DNA of 64,000 nt from Azolla caroliniana (taxonomy: Eukaryota; Polypodiophyta), in assembly GCA_043228905.1 (NCBI GenBank), contig JBHGNT010000011.1:12586001-12650000 (forward strand). The letters run 5' to 3'. The notes beneath the pieces are model-generated. The model made no database searches and had not been told where the DNA came from. It saw only the letters and a program-made list of their open reading frames with translations. The first letter of the stretch is position 1, and each line of letters begins with the position of its first letter. This document shows, piece by piece, positions 1 to 9,892 of this stretch. The position numbers were made by a program, and so were the translations under genes.

Positions 1-330
1 AGTGATTCACATATGCTCTTTATTTTCAGAGCATACTCATTCACTGACATCTTACCTTTTTCCAAGGTATTTAGCTCAGCCTTCAACTAAAGCTTTCTAG
101 CCTTTGTGTTCACTGTGAACAGTTTTACCAAATTGTCCCAAGCTTCTTTTGGAAGCTCCTGTATGTGTCCAAGCATCGAATCTGAGATGTTAAGTGAGAG
201 CCAATGTAATACCTTTCTTGCCCCTTGATTCCATTCCTTAAATGCTTTAATCTGTGCAGTAGTTGCATTTTCTTTAGGGATCTCTAGAGCCTCTTCTAGG
301 TCTCCTTCAACGTAATCCCAGTATCCTTTT
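1..330 (-). pseudogene. Copia G gag, distal part
   Basis: Read on the minus strand this is the middle of a Ty1/copia Gag (UBN2-type). The frame gives KKGYWDYVEGDLEEA, then AWDNLVKLFTVNTKARKL, an in-frame TAG, and LNTLEKGKMSVNEYALKIK. The first 100 bp of the same gag lie at 6949-7048. The two parts join in frame once Copia-1 (331-6948) and one CTTTT duplication are removed, so this is the host of that insertion. It has no intact ORF and runs off the left edge. Confidence 0.8.
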
Positions 331-736
331 TGTTGAGAGACAAGCTCAACATCGGCCGGATCGGCTGAAGAAGCCGAGGACCGGATCGGTTGGGACCGAT
401 CGGTTAGGCTGAGTGCGTAAACCGGGAGGTCATTAGGAAAGATATTCCGTGAGGAATATATTTGGGAGTTAGTGTAGGAGCTCTAAATGAGCATTGAAGT
501 ACTGCCAGTACTTCTGTCAGTCCTTCTAGGACTTGTATAAGAGTGTTCATTGAACACACATATGTATAGAGTGTGGTGAATACAGACTGAGCATTTTTTT
601 GAATATATTTCTTGTGTTCTCTCTCACTCTCTCTGTCTCTCCCGCGTATATTGCGTAAGCTCAAGCTCTCCATTAAACCTGAGTTTTCTTCCTTCTGTTC
701 GGTCTTCATACCTGCTTCCGCACGCCACTTTCTACA
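331..736 (+). repeat. 5' LTR of Copia-1
   Basis: It starts TGTTGAG and ends TCTACA directly before the primer-binding site. The first 21 bases form an inverted repeat, TGTTGAG then 7 bases then CTCAACA. A TATA-like TATAA lies at 536-540 and CT-rich sequence occupies the 3' part. Its partner is 6543-6948. Confidence 0.93.
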
Positions 737-750
737 TGGTATCAGAGCGC
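737..750 (+). other. Primer-binding site of Copia-1 (tRNA-iMet)
   Basis: TGGTATCAGAGCGC follows the LTR without a gap. It is complementary to the 3' end of initiator methionine tRNA, the usual primer of plant copia elements. Confidence 0.9.
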
Positions 751-808
751 GAGGGTTGAGAACCTCTCTGCAGTCGACACAGCTTGACGAAGAAGAACTA
801 GAAGAACG

Positions 809-1795
809 ATGGATAGAGGCATGACGAGCTCGCTTCCAACAGAGAAGCTCGACAGAACCAACTACGCGTCTTGGTCCTACAAGATGCACCAGTACCTGCT
901 CGGGCACGGCTACTGGAGTTATGTCGAAGGAGCTAATGACGCGGCACCCGAATCGACACACAGAGACTTCCCATCGTGGGAGCAATCGGCGAGCAGGGTA
1001 TTATACTGCTTCGCGTCGTGTGTGGGCGAACAACTATTGAGCTATGTTCGGGATGCAAAGACACCGAAGGGTGCATGGGAAAATCTGAAGAAGATTTTCG
1101 CTGCGAGCACCACAGCCAGGAAGCTTCAGCTCCGACAGGAGTTGAGCAACCTACGACAATGCGACTTGTCGGTGGCGGACTACACCTCGAAGATCAAGGA
1201 TATCTGCGACTCCCTCGCCTCCATAGAGGTGAACATCGAGGAGAATGAGATGGTCCAGATCTGTCTCGGAGGTTTGGCGTTGAAGTTCGGAGCGTTCCGA
1301 ACGGCTGTGTGTACCCGGGAGAATACGTCGTCCTTTCTCGACTTAAAGTCAATGCTCCTGGTAGAGGAGAACGACGTGGGTGCGTCTACAAGCACGCACA
1401 CCGACAGGAGAATGCTGTACACGGAGGGAGATAGGCCCCGTGGACGTGGAGGACGAGGCGAGTCGGCGCACAATGGAGGCGGCCGACGAGATCAAGGAAG
1501 AAGGCACCGAAGTGATGCCGACAGCAACTCCGGACCCTCCGGAAACAAGGGGAGTCGAAGCGATGAGAACCGGCAAGGGAAGGCCATCGCGGAGTGCTGG
1601 TACTGTGGCAAGAAAGGCCACAGGGAAAGTGAGTGCTGGAAGAAGCGCGCCGAGTCGGAGAGAACCGGTTCCGGAAACGGCTCCGGACATACCGACAAGG
1701 GAAATCGGCAGCGATCGCACTACGCCGAAGACTCCGGGAGAGCCGGAGAAGGGTCTGCCTTCGTGACGAGACACGAAGCAAACTCAATGAAATGA
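809..1795 (+). pseudogene. Copia-1 gag
   Basis: This is the 328-residue Gag part of the polyprotein and starts MDRGMTSSLPTEKLDRTNYASW. The UBN2-type capsid region covers about residues 10-190. It is followed by a glycine/arginine-rich linker and a CCHC zinc knuckle CWYCGKKGHRESEC near residue 264. The first ATG 72 bp after the primer site is the likely start. A TGA at 1793 ends the frame. In E the same place reads through (NSMKQ), and the protease follows in the same frame here, so a single nonsense change separates gag from pol. Confidence 0.85.
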
Positions 1796-2545
1796 ACCAC
1801 CCCGAGATCGGACGAGGTGTGGTACGTAGACTCCGGCGCGTCAAACCACATGACGAGCCATAAGGAGTGGTTCTTGTACCTTGAAAAACCGATACAACCT
1901 GGAGTAGTCGCAACTGGAGATGACACTCCGCATCCGATCGCGAATGTCGAAGAAGTTCCCCTTAGCCATGTCGGGCAGAAAGGGAAACTCATGAACATGT
2001 TGCACGTCCCGACAATCACGAAAAACTTGGTCTCGGTCAGACAGATCGTCGACCAAGGGATGGAGGTTCGGTTTACACACCTCGAGTGCTTCATTGAGGA
2101 AGAAGGCCGTGTGATTGCGCAAGGGTGCAGAGATGGGAGGATGTTCATCCTCGACTCCACTGACGGCGGCACCGCAATGTTCGCAAAGGGAAGAAAAACC
2201 GAGTCGGACATCGACTTGTGGCATAAGCGGATAGGCCACGTCAACTACCAGCGGCTTCAAGATCTGCAAACGAAACAGGTAGTATTCGGATTGCCCAAAT
2301 TTAGTGGCCGAAAGGCACAAATTTGTGAAGCCTGCCAGCTCGGGAAGCAACACCGACTTCCTTTCCCAAACGAGCAAAACCGGAGTCGGAATAAGCTCGA
2401 CCTTATACACTCCGATGTATGGGGGCCGGCACAAAACGTTAGTCTTGGCGGGAGCCGATATTTCGTCTCCTTCATCGACGACCACACGCGGCACACGTGG
2501 ATCTACCTCATTGAGAGGAAGAGCGAAGTCTTCGATTGTTCGTGG
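1796..2545 (+). pseudogene. Copia-1 protease, GAG-pre-integrase and integrase N-terminal half
   Basis: The frame continues that of gag. An aspartic protease with WYVDSGASNHM (active Asp at about 1829) is followed by the pre-integrase zinc module LWHKRIGHV...CEACQLGKQ. The integrase core starts at LDLIHSDVWGP (first catalytic Asp) and FIDDHTRHTWIYL. Compared with E, bases equivalent to the codons for FRDLKG are missing near 2540, which shifts the frame. Confidence 0.85.
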
Positions 2546-3100
2546 AAACGGAAACGGGACGGAAGATCCAGTGCCTACGGTCGGATGGCGGGAAAGAGTA
2601 CTTTTCTGGTCAATTCAACGGTTATCTACAACAAATTGGAATTCGTCGCGAATTCAGTTGTAGATACACACCGGAGCAGAACGGCGTGGCCGAGAGAAAG
2701 AATCGGTCAGTTGTGGAAGCGGCACGGGCAATGCTGGAGGAGAAGAGCTTGCCCAAGTTCTACTGGGCCGAGGCGGTAAGGACCGCGGTATACATCCAAA
2801 ACCAGATCGGAGACAAAGTGTCGGCGCACGAGCTATATTTCGGAACGAAGCCGAACTTGCGACACTTGAGGGTGTTCGGTAGCATTGCGTATGTGCATGT
2901 ACCAAAGGAGAAAAGGAGGAAGTTGGACGCAAAAGCCGAGAAATGCATCTTGGTCGGTTACTCGGACGAGCAGAAGGGTTATAAGTGCTATAACCCTCGC
3001 ACCAAACAAGCACGTGTTAGGCGCGACGTTGTTTTTGACGAGTCCGCGTCCTGGTACCAGCCCCGGCTCCGAACCCCGACTCCAATCCGAGTTCTAACGA
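2536..3100 (+). pseudogene. Copia-1 integrase C-terminal half
   Basis: This frame resumes after the deletion at about 2540. It carries LRSDGGKEY (second catalytic Asp), NGVAERKNRSVVE (catalytic Glu) and the downstream region [18 protein letters not shown]. It diverges from E near 3060, where a further frameshift leads to low-complexity acidic linker sequence up to about 3310. Confidence 0.82.
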
Positions 3101-3313
3101 TGAGGTCAGCGAGGCCGAGTTGCCTCCGGATGAGCCCGAAATCGAGACCCGCAAAGAGAGTCCGATTTCGCTCCGTTTAAGTGAACCAATTGGATGACTG
3201 AGTCGGTACGACCAGTGCGATGAAGAGCAGGCGAGTAGTGGAGACTCGGTCGTGCATTCCCCGCACAGGAAGCGGAGGAGACGGCTTACTGCAAAGAGAA
3301 AGGGAAGAAGAAG

Positions 3314-3950
3314 GTGTCGGATTCCGGCACGGATAGGAACGAGTCAGACCGACGCGAGTCCGACTCCGAGGGAACCGGTGACGGGTCTTTAACGGTGAAG
3401 ACCGCGTCGACCGAAAAGGCCTCGACATCGGCTAATGTGAGATTACGCCGATCTACCCGCCAGAAGAATCCTGTTTTGCGGTTCGGATACAATGAGTACA
3501 TGGCGCATCATTATGCGTACATGACCCGTGTAGCGGAAGTGCGTGAGCCGGAGAGCTACGCAGAAGCGGCTAAACACGCGAATTGGCGTGCCGCGATGGA
3601 GGAAGAGATGCACGCATTGGCGGAGAACGAGACCTGGGACCTGGTTGACGCACCAACAGGGGTAAAACCGATCGGGTGTAGGTGAGTGTACAAGGTCAAG
3701 TACAACACCGATGGCTCCATCAACCGGTACAAGGCTCGGCTAGTGGCAAAGGGCTACGCACAGAAACACGGCATCGACTACGATGAGACGTTTGCGCCGG
3801 TCGCGAAAATGACGATCGTCCGTGTTTTGCTCGCAGTAGTTGCGGCGAAGGGGTGGCACTTACATCAGATAGATGTAAAGAATGCGTTCCTGCAAGGTGA
3901 CCTTGAGGAACAGGTGTACATGGTACAGCCCCCGGATTTCACTCCGGAAC
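3314..3950 (+). pseudogene. Copia-1 linker and RT N-terminal part
   Basis: Translation gives [21 protein letters not shown], then an in-frame TGA at 3683-3685 where E has Trp. It continues with [24 protein letters not shown] and [16 protein letters not shown] (RT fingers and first catalytic Asp). One C is missing near 3936-3940 relative to E, which shifts the frame and ends the ORF at 3976. Confidence 0.85.
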
Positions 3951-4938
3951 GAACTCCTCGGCAGTATGCCGACTGAAGAAGTCCCTTTACGGACTGAAGC
4001 AAGCCCCGCATGCCTGGAACGCGAAGATCACGCAACAACCGCGTCGGATGGGCTTCGTCACGTCAAAATCGGACTCTTCCCTGTTCATCCGGAAAGGTCG
4101 ATTCGGACTGGTTAGTATTTTACTATATGTTGATGACTTGGTCATCACCGGCGCCGACCTAGGTGAAATCGACCGCGTGAAGCTCCAGCTTGCGGCATCG
4201 TTCGACATGAAGGATCTGGGGGACCTTCATTACTTCCTCGGGATCGAAGTGATCCGCACCCCCGAAGGCATATTGATCAGCCAACGTCATTACGTGCTGG
4301 GTATGCTCTTCAAACTCGGGATGGCCAACTGTAAGTCTGTCTCGACTCCTCTCGACAGAACCGTCAAGCTTCGTCCCGATACGGGAAAGGTATGCGACCC
4401 AAGGAGGTTCCGACAAATTGTCGGAAGCCTCATATACTTGACCATCACTCGACCCGACCTCAGTTATCCGATCGGGGTGATCAGTCAGTTCATGGCGCGA
4501 CCTACCGAGGAACACCTTCAGTGTGCGTAACGCGTACTTCAGTACGTAAGCGGCACTAAGGACCGCGGACTGCTATATCGGACCGGTGCAGCGGCGTAGC
4601 TAGTCGGCTACACCAATGCTGATTGGGCTGGCAACGCCGCTGATCGCCGATCCACGTCTGGATACGCGTTCTCCCTTGGGAGTGCCGCAATCGCGTGGAG
4701 CAGTAAGAAGCAGCCGACAGTTGCACTGTCGAGCACCGAAGCTGAGTACCGAGGAGTGGCTGTCGCGACATGCGAAGCAATATGGTTGAAGCGGCTACTT
4801 AAGGACCTGCAAGAGGAGGTGTCCGATCCAACGACGATCTACTGCGACAACCTCAACAGCATCCAACTCGCGAAGAACCTCGTCTTCCACGCACGGACCA
4901 AGCACATTGAGGTGCACTACCATTTCGTCCGTGAGCGT
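3951..4938 (+). pseudogene. Copia-1 RT C-terminal part and RNase H
   Basis: After the frameshift the RT continues with ILLYVDDLVITGAD, the copia YVDD active site, then SFDMKDLGDLHYFLGIEV. A TAA at 4528 interrupts it where E has Gln. RNase H follows with [27 protein letters not shown] and [13 protein letters not shown]. The coding sequence is cut at 4938 by the solo LTR and resumes at 5874. Confidence 0.86.
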
Positions 4939-4999
4939 TGTCGTGAAGAATGTGCTTCACGATATAAAAATGAGCTTAAATGTTGTATTTAATAATATT

Positions 5000-5063
5000 T
5001 GAGAGACTTGAACCCACATCCTTATATACGATGTACAATGTACATACCACTAGGCTAGGCTAT
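5000..5063 (-). other. tRNA-like module (A-box/B-box) in solo LTR
   Basis: On the minus strand TAGCCTAGTGGTAT resembles a Pol III A box. About 30 bases later GGGTTCAAGTCTC resembles a B box / T-arm. No acceptor stem or cloverleaf is apparent, so this is tRNA-like and not a tRNA gene. Confidence 0.45.
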
Positions 5064-5136
5064 TTATTTGTAAAAGTGTGTAATAAATGTGCTTCATGAT
5101 ATAAGAATGAAGCTATATATTGTATTAAGTAAAATT

Positions 5137-5198
5137 GAGGGACTTGAACCCTCAACCTTGTATACCAAGCACCAAGCATACACCACTAAGCTAGGTTA
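5137..5198 (-). other. Second tRNA-like module in solo LTR
   Basis: This is a diverged duplicate of the previous module. On the minus strand TAACCTAGCTTAGTGGT (A-box-like) is followed by GAGGGTTCAAGTCCCTC, which forms a perfect T-arm-like stem. Confidence 0.5.
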
Positions 5199-5448
5199 GT
5201 TATTTTAGAACGCATTTTTATCATTATACTTATCCCATATCTATTTTCATACATAGCCATCATTCATCACATGCAATGCATGTGCGCCAAATGGCGATCA
5301 TGCATTACATGTAACTCATGCATTGCATGCATGCCATGCTCCCATACATTACCATATGCATGGCAACACTTATATAAAGAGGGGAAAGGGAAAACAAGGT
5401 AAGGAATCAAGAGAGAGTGAGAAAATAATATAATCAATTAAAGAAGAC

Positions 5449-5504
5449 TAGCTCATTGGGTGGAGAACCTCTCGTTTCGAAGTTGAAGTCGTGGGTTCAA
5501 ATCA
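5449..5504 (+). other. Third tRNA-like module in solo LTR, opposite strand
   Basis: TAGCTCATTGGGTGGAGA (A-box-like) lies about 25 bases before GTGGGTTCAAATC (B-box-like) on the plus strand. It could derive from a SINE or tRNA insertion within the LTR. Confidence 0.45.
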
Positions 5505-5869
5505 AGGGTCGATAAAGAATGTGTTCAGTTTGCGATCGAGGATTGTAAAGTTTGTAAAATATTATATTTTTCATATACATCATGTTTATATCATATACTT
5601 TTTTTCTTTGAATCATACTTTGTCTTAATCTTCTTTCTAGAATCATACTTTGTCTCAATCTTCTTTCTTGAAGCATACATTGTCTCTATCTTTTATCTAT
5701 GCTCATCTCTCTCTCTCGCACACACACACACATTACTCGTAACTCTTCTTCTTACTATCCTTAACCACTCTATCATCACCATACAAGCCTTATTAAAAGT
5801 TAAGTTTCTTCAACTCCCCTTAACCTTAGTCCCCGCGACTTCGCCGCACGAACCACAACTACCCCGACA

Positions 5870-6548
5870 GCGTGTCCTTTCCAGTGAAGTCGAACTTCAG
5901 TACGTTCCAACGGATCGGCAGGCTGTCGACATCTTCACCAAGCCTCTTGGTCTGGACAAGTTGCGGCAATTCTCAGGTGCGCTCGGATTGCGTCACCTTG
6001 ATGTGCCGAACTTGAGGGGGAGAACAGTCCCGAACGACCAAGCAAGGCAGCAGGAAAGGAGCGGAGACCGCGACACCGAGTCGGTTGTCGAGTTCGACTT
6101 TGGATTGGCTGAAGAAGCCGAGGGCGGACCCGCGGAAAAGTTCGGAAGCGGACAGAAGGGGAGCAGCCGAAGGAGAGAGCCGAAGCCAACCACGCATGGG
6201 GGAGATGACGCCATCGAGGGCGAGAAGACCGAAGACGAGTTAGAGACAGCCAACTCGGACGAGAGCAAAAACCGATCGGAGGTAGACGAATCGGTTCGAA
6301 TGTTTGATTCAGACACGTTGAATCAACCGAGGCCCAAGCGGAAGAAAAGGCAGCAGGAGAAGCGTCAACACCGCAACAGCAAAAGAGCTGATAAGGGCCG
6401 CATGAGCAGACAAGCCGACCGGAAGGGTCGAAGCGCGCGGAGTCGAATAGGTCGAGGAGCGCGAGCGAGGCGTGAAGCCAGGAGGAACCGGAGTTGTGAG
6501 CCCGAGGATCCCGAAGAGCCTCAAGTTGAGCTTGAGGGGGAGTGTTGA
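5870..6548 (+). CDS. Copia-1 RNase H end plus extra charged C-terminal tail
   Basis: The frame resumes RNase H after the solo LTR with VELQYVPTDRQAVDIFTKPLG and LRQFSGALGLRHLDVPNLRG, where copia pol normally ends. Here it stays open for about 180 more residues that are acidic (GEKTEDELETANSDES) and then Arg/Lys-rich (RPKRKKRQQEKRQ, RSARSRIGRGARARREARR). The last two codons, TGT TGA, are the first six bases of the 3' LTR. E has the same tail; the two copies differ by an in-frame 6-bp indel. I do not recognise the tail. The basic cluster could be a nuclear-localisation or nucleic-acid-binding segment. Confidence 0.7.
6011..6022 (+). repeat. Internal copy of the polypurine tract in Copia-1
   Basis: CTTGAGGGGGAG is identical to the polypurine tract at 6531-6542. 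It lies just where copia pol usually ends. The extra C-terminal tail lies between the two copies. Confidence 0.75.
6531..6542 (+). other. Polypurine tract of Copia-1
   Basis: CTTGAGGGGGAG directly precedes the 3' LTR and is also read as codons for LEGE. It is the expected plus-strand priming site. Confidence 0.85.
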
Positions 6549-6948
6549 GAAACAAGCTCAACATCAGCCAGATCGGCTGAAGAAGTCGAGGACCGGATCG
6601 GTTGGGACCGATCGGTTAGGCCGAGTGCGTAAACCGGGAGGTCGTTAGGAAAGATATTCCGTGAGGAATATATTTGGGAGTTAGTGTAGGAGCTCTAAAT
6701 GAGCATTGAAGTACTGCCAGTACTTCTGTCAGTCCTTCTAGGACTTGTATAAGAGTGTTCATTGAACACACATATGTATAGAGTGTGGTGAATACAGACT
6801 GAGCATTCTTTTGAATATAGTTCTTGTGTTCTCTCTCACTCTCTCTGTCTCTCCCGCATATACTGCGTAAGCTCAAGCTCTCCATTAAACCTGAGTTTTC
6901 TTCCTTCTGTTCGGTCTTCATACCTGCTTCCGCACGCCACTTTCTACA
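6543..6948 (+). repeat. 3' LTR of Copia-1
   Basis: The 406-bp LTR pairs with 331-736. It is followed by CTTTT, the target duplication. Confidence 0.93.
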
Positions 6949-7048
6949 CTTTTCCCATAAGGAAATTTGTCATTCTGAATTTCCACGCAGGGAAATTACT
7001 TTTGTCCAATTTTTCTATGACTATTTGGCTTCCATTCTTAGCAGCCAT
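6949..7048 (-). pseudogene. Copia G gag, N-terminal part
   Basis: On the minus strand it starts at ATG 7048 with MAAKNGSQIVIEKLDKSNF and runs to FLMGK. There Copia-1 is inserted, and the protein continues at 330 with GYWDYVEGD. This is the usual N-terminus of a copia UBN2 Gag. Confidence 0.82.
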
Positions 7049-7171
7049 TCTCTCTTTCAAAATTAGGGCTTTTGCTACAATTACTTCAACAAGCAACTCT
7101 CTGATTCAGATTAGCAAATAGAGAAACAACCTTTCTCATATCTCTACTGTTCTAATCTTCTTTATGAGCAA

Positions 7172-7187
7172 CCCAACTGTGATACCA
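7172..7187 (-). other. Primer-binding site of Copia G
   Basis: On the minus strand TGGTATCACAGTTGGG directly follows the LTR end. It resembles the tRNA-iMet site TGGTATCAGAGC with changes. Confidence 0.75.
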
Positions 7188-7581
7188 TGTTATGAAGGCG
7201 CTACGGCTCTTCTGTGTGCATAACGGATCGTGATGTGTTGGACCGTTTAGTGCTCAAGACAGAAAGGGGAAGGGGAAGGAGACTTACCTCTGCACAGTCC
7301 AAAAGCTTCTATTCCATTACACGCAGAGCTCAACTCACTCTCGTCAGTTTTCTGTTTTCTGTTCTTACTTCTCTCTACACTAATACCTTACTACACTTAC
7401 TTTTTACCTAAGTACATAAGTGACTTACATATGCAGCTAATTAACTGTCTGTAGTTAAATAGTTGTTAGTAGCTAAATAGTTGTTTCACCTTTATCTCCA
7501 CTAGTAGCTAATTAGGTAATAGCTACTATAGCTTATTTCTTAATAAGCATCACATACCTTTGTTGAGCTTGCTTCTCAACA
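7188..7581 (-). repeat. 5' LTR of Copia G
   Basis: On the minus strand it runs from TGTTGAGAAGC to TTCATAACA (394 bp) and abuts the primer-binding site. It begins with the inverted repeat TGTTGAG, 7 bases, CTCAACA. At its right edge the interrupted gypsy H RNase H resumes, so G inserted into H. Its 3' LTR is outside the window. Confidence 0.8.
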
Positions 7582-8850
7582 ATGTCAACCAATGGGCCTG
7601 CCTTCGATTCAGTGTACGAGTGGTGGAAAAATAAGCTAAATTTTTATGATCAGTTACTACCTAGATTCGATGTTGTGTGTCGGCCAAGTAGGGTCGCCAT
7701 TCTTCAAAGTCAGAAATGATAGCATCAAGCTCCTTGTCGTATATGGGATAATTGATTTCGGATGCCATGAATTTTCGGGAGTAGTAAGCCATTGGGTGCA
7801 TTAGGTTGGTTTCGTCTGCCTGGGATAAGATGGCGCCAATGGCGAAGTGAGAGGCATTAGTTTCAACTTGGAAGGGTTTTGTGGGGTTGGCATGTAGCAG
7901 CACCGGGGTAGTGATGAATGTGTGTTTGAGTGAGTCGAACGCATTTTGTGCCGCCGAGGCCCATAAAAAAGGAGTACCTTTGCAGGTGAGGGCGATAAGA
8001 GGTTGTGCTCGGGTTGAAAACCCCTTGATGAAGCAACGGTAAAAATTCGCAAACCCGAGGAAGGATTGCACATCTTTAAGTTGACTTCGAGTCGCCCATT
8101 CCCGAATGACACAGACCTTCTTTATATCCATGGTGATGCCAATGGGCGAGATGATGTAGCCTAGGAATTCGATCAAGGTACGGTTGAACTCGCATTTCTC
8201 ACCTTTGGCATAAAGGCCGTGCTCGTGAACTTTGGCAAGAACTAATCGGACTTGGCGAGTGTGTTCCTCCATGTTTGGCGAAAAGATGAGAATATCATCG
8301 AGGTAAATGAAGACAAAATGATCGAGATATTCCCGGAATATAGCGTTCAGCATATGTTAAAAAATTGTTGGGGCATTAGTAAGACCAAAAGGCATTACCT
8401 TGTATTCGAAATGCCCATACCATGTTCGGAATGCTTTTTTCCATTCATCCCACGACTTGATCCATACTACATTATATGCACCACGCAGATCAACTTTGGA
8501 GAAGACACGCGCAATGCGGAGCCGATCAAGGAGTTCAGGGATCAGAGGTAGGGATAGCACAGGGAGTTTGTTGAGATCCCGGTAGTCGATGCATAAGTGT
8601 AGAGAGCCGTCCTTCTTCTTCAAGAAACTTAGAAGGTTGAATAAATCCTTTCTCGAGGTTCTCATTGAGCTACACACGAAGGGCCTTCAGCTCTAGTGTA
8701 GACAACGCATATAGAGGACCAAAGGGTGAACACGTACCTTCTTGAAGATCAATCGGACAGTCGTACAACCGGTGTTCAGGCAAATGATCTGCAGTACATT
8801 TCTCGAATACATCAGAGAAGTCTTCGTAATTGTCGGGAATAACCTGGAGT
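7582..8850 (-). pseudogene. Gypsy H reverse transcriptase and RNase H
   Basis: Minus-strand translation shows [35 protein letters not shown], a TAA where H/Q is expected, FVFIYLDDILIFS (YLDD catalytic site), FLGYIISPIG and FLGFANFYRCFI. RNase H follows with PFQVETNASHFAIGAIL, where the first catalytic Asp is changed to Asn, then YDKELDAI and, after a frameshift, TDHKNLAYFSTTRTLNRRQ. It ends abruptly at the Copia G insertion. Confidence 0.85.
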
Positions 8851-9059
8851 GTGTTAGAAACGGCGCCACAAATGACCCCGTCCTAGACCGAGGGTGGGGT
8901 GGCCGAGTTGGAAGCGACCTTCTCCGAAGGATATGAAACTAAATTGATCTTCATAGTTTTGCATGAGCATCCTGGCTCGCTAAATGTGATCAAGCAATTG
9001 CACCAATCCACTATTGGATTGTGCGCCTCCAACCATGTTGGTCCTAAAGCGATCGGATG

Positions 9060-9311
9060 TCAAGTAGATGCAATGAGGTAAAAGGGGAGCTCCTCCAAGT
9101 GTGAGCCCACAAGAAGCCCTAATGGGATCGTAGTTTGAGTAATTTCTCCTGACGAGTGGACATGTTCGTTAGTGGCTTCAACGGGAATGGGTTTTGAGAG
9201 GCAAATCACAGGTACACCATGTGCTTGGGCGAACGCAACGTCGATGATGCAAGAAGACGCCCCAGAATCAAGTAAAGCGATAGACTGAATAGAACTAGAA
9301 TTAAAAGTCAT
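9060..9311 (-). pseudogene. Gypsy H aspartic protease
   Basis: Minus-strand ALLDSGASSCIIDVAFA contains the D-S-G-A active site of retropepsin-like proteases. The frame is open for only 83 residues, and sequence between here and the RT is disrupted. Confidence 0.75.
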
Positions 9312-9405
9312 ACCTCCAATGTGAAATTGCCTGATGGTCCAGTAATGGAACCAAGAGAATGTGGGTGACGGGAAACGTCTAGCTGCATGGCTCCTACTGC
9401 AACAA

Positions 9406-9859
9406 GAACGATGTCGTTTTCCAGATGTTGGGGTCCGTTAGCTCAATGGAATTAGGGAGATTAGTCCTAGGACAATGGCGAAGGAGATGACCCGAGGCAC
9501 CAGAATACATGCATAAGCCATTAGCCCGCCGATATTGTCGTTCGACATCAGTCAATGGCCGAAATCGGGCTTGATCAATTTCCATGGGGATTGGAAAATC
9601 TACCAAGTACGGGAGCGTGAGGTAGCTGGCAGGAACGATGTCGTTTTCCAGATGTTGGGGTCCGTTAGCTCAATGGAATTAGGGTGATTAGTCCTAGGAC
9701 AATGGCGAAGGAGATGACCCGAGGCACCAGAATACATGCACAAGCCATTAGCCCGCCGATATTGTCGTTCGGCATCAGTCAATGGCCGAAATCGGGCTTG
9801 ATCAATTTCCATGGGGATTGGAAAATCTGCCAAGTAGGGGAGCGTGAGGTAGCTGGCAG
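9406..9859 (-). repeat. 227-bp tandem duplication covering the Gag zinc knuckle of gypsy H
   Basis: Two adjacent units (9406-9632 and 9633-9859) both encode PMEIDQARFRPLTD and CMYSGASGHLLRHC. The knuckle should be CX2CX4HX4C, but the second Cys is Ser in both units, so that change preceded the duplication. The unit length is not a multiple of three, so the duplication also shifts the frame. Confidence 0.85.
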
Positions 9860-9892
9860 GAATGATGCTTGGGGATGTACTATTGTGGCGTG

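Larger units (their letters stand above)
4939..5869 (+). mobile_element. Solo LTR with TGTCG...CGACA ends inside Copia-1
   Basis: The 931-bp insert starts TGTCGTG and ends CCCCGACA. It is flanked by the 4-bp duplication GCGT (4935-4938 and 5870-5873). Removing it restores the RNase H sequence seen in E. Its head is a hairpin, CGTGAAG then 6 bases then CTTCACG. A segment of about 137 bp carrying most of this head and the adjoining tRNA-like module is tandemly duplicated (from 4949 and from 5086). Ends and target size match gypsy B, so it is probably a solo LTR of a B-like gypsy family. There is no coding content. Confidence 0.8.
331..6948 (+). mobile_element. Copia-1, full-length Ty1/copia retrotransposon (decayed)
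   Basis: Both LTRs are 406 bp and start TGTTGAG and end TCTACA. The flanks are 5-bp CTTTT duplications (326-330 and 6949-6953). Domain order is gag, protease, integrase, RT, RNase H, which defines copia. About ten mismatches between the LTRs can be counted by eye. The internal frame is broken by a nonsense codon after gag, a deletion of roughly 20 bp in integrase, single-base losses, nonsense codons in RT and a solo LTR at 4939-5869. Without that insert it is about 5.7 kb, matching its close relative E (43514-49138). It sits inside the gag of Copia G. It is non-autonomous as it stands. Confidence 0.93.

Noticed and set aside
404-985. Minus-strand open frame spanning the Copia-1 LTR and gag start
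   Set aside because: It overlaps the LTR, primer site and gag on the other strand and recurs in the same places in E; it is a by-product of codon composition.
1386-1913. Minus-strand frames in copia gag, repeated at 44362-45081
   Set aside because: They are antisense to the Arg/Gly-rich gag linker and have low-complexity Ser/Arg composition; no protein family is evident.
5000-5504. Functional tRNA genes
   Set aside because: A- and B-box-like sequences are present, but acceptor and anticodon stems do not pair convincingly; they are called tRNA-like modules only.
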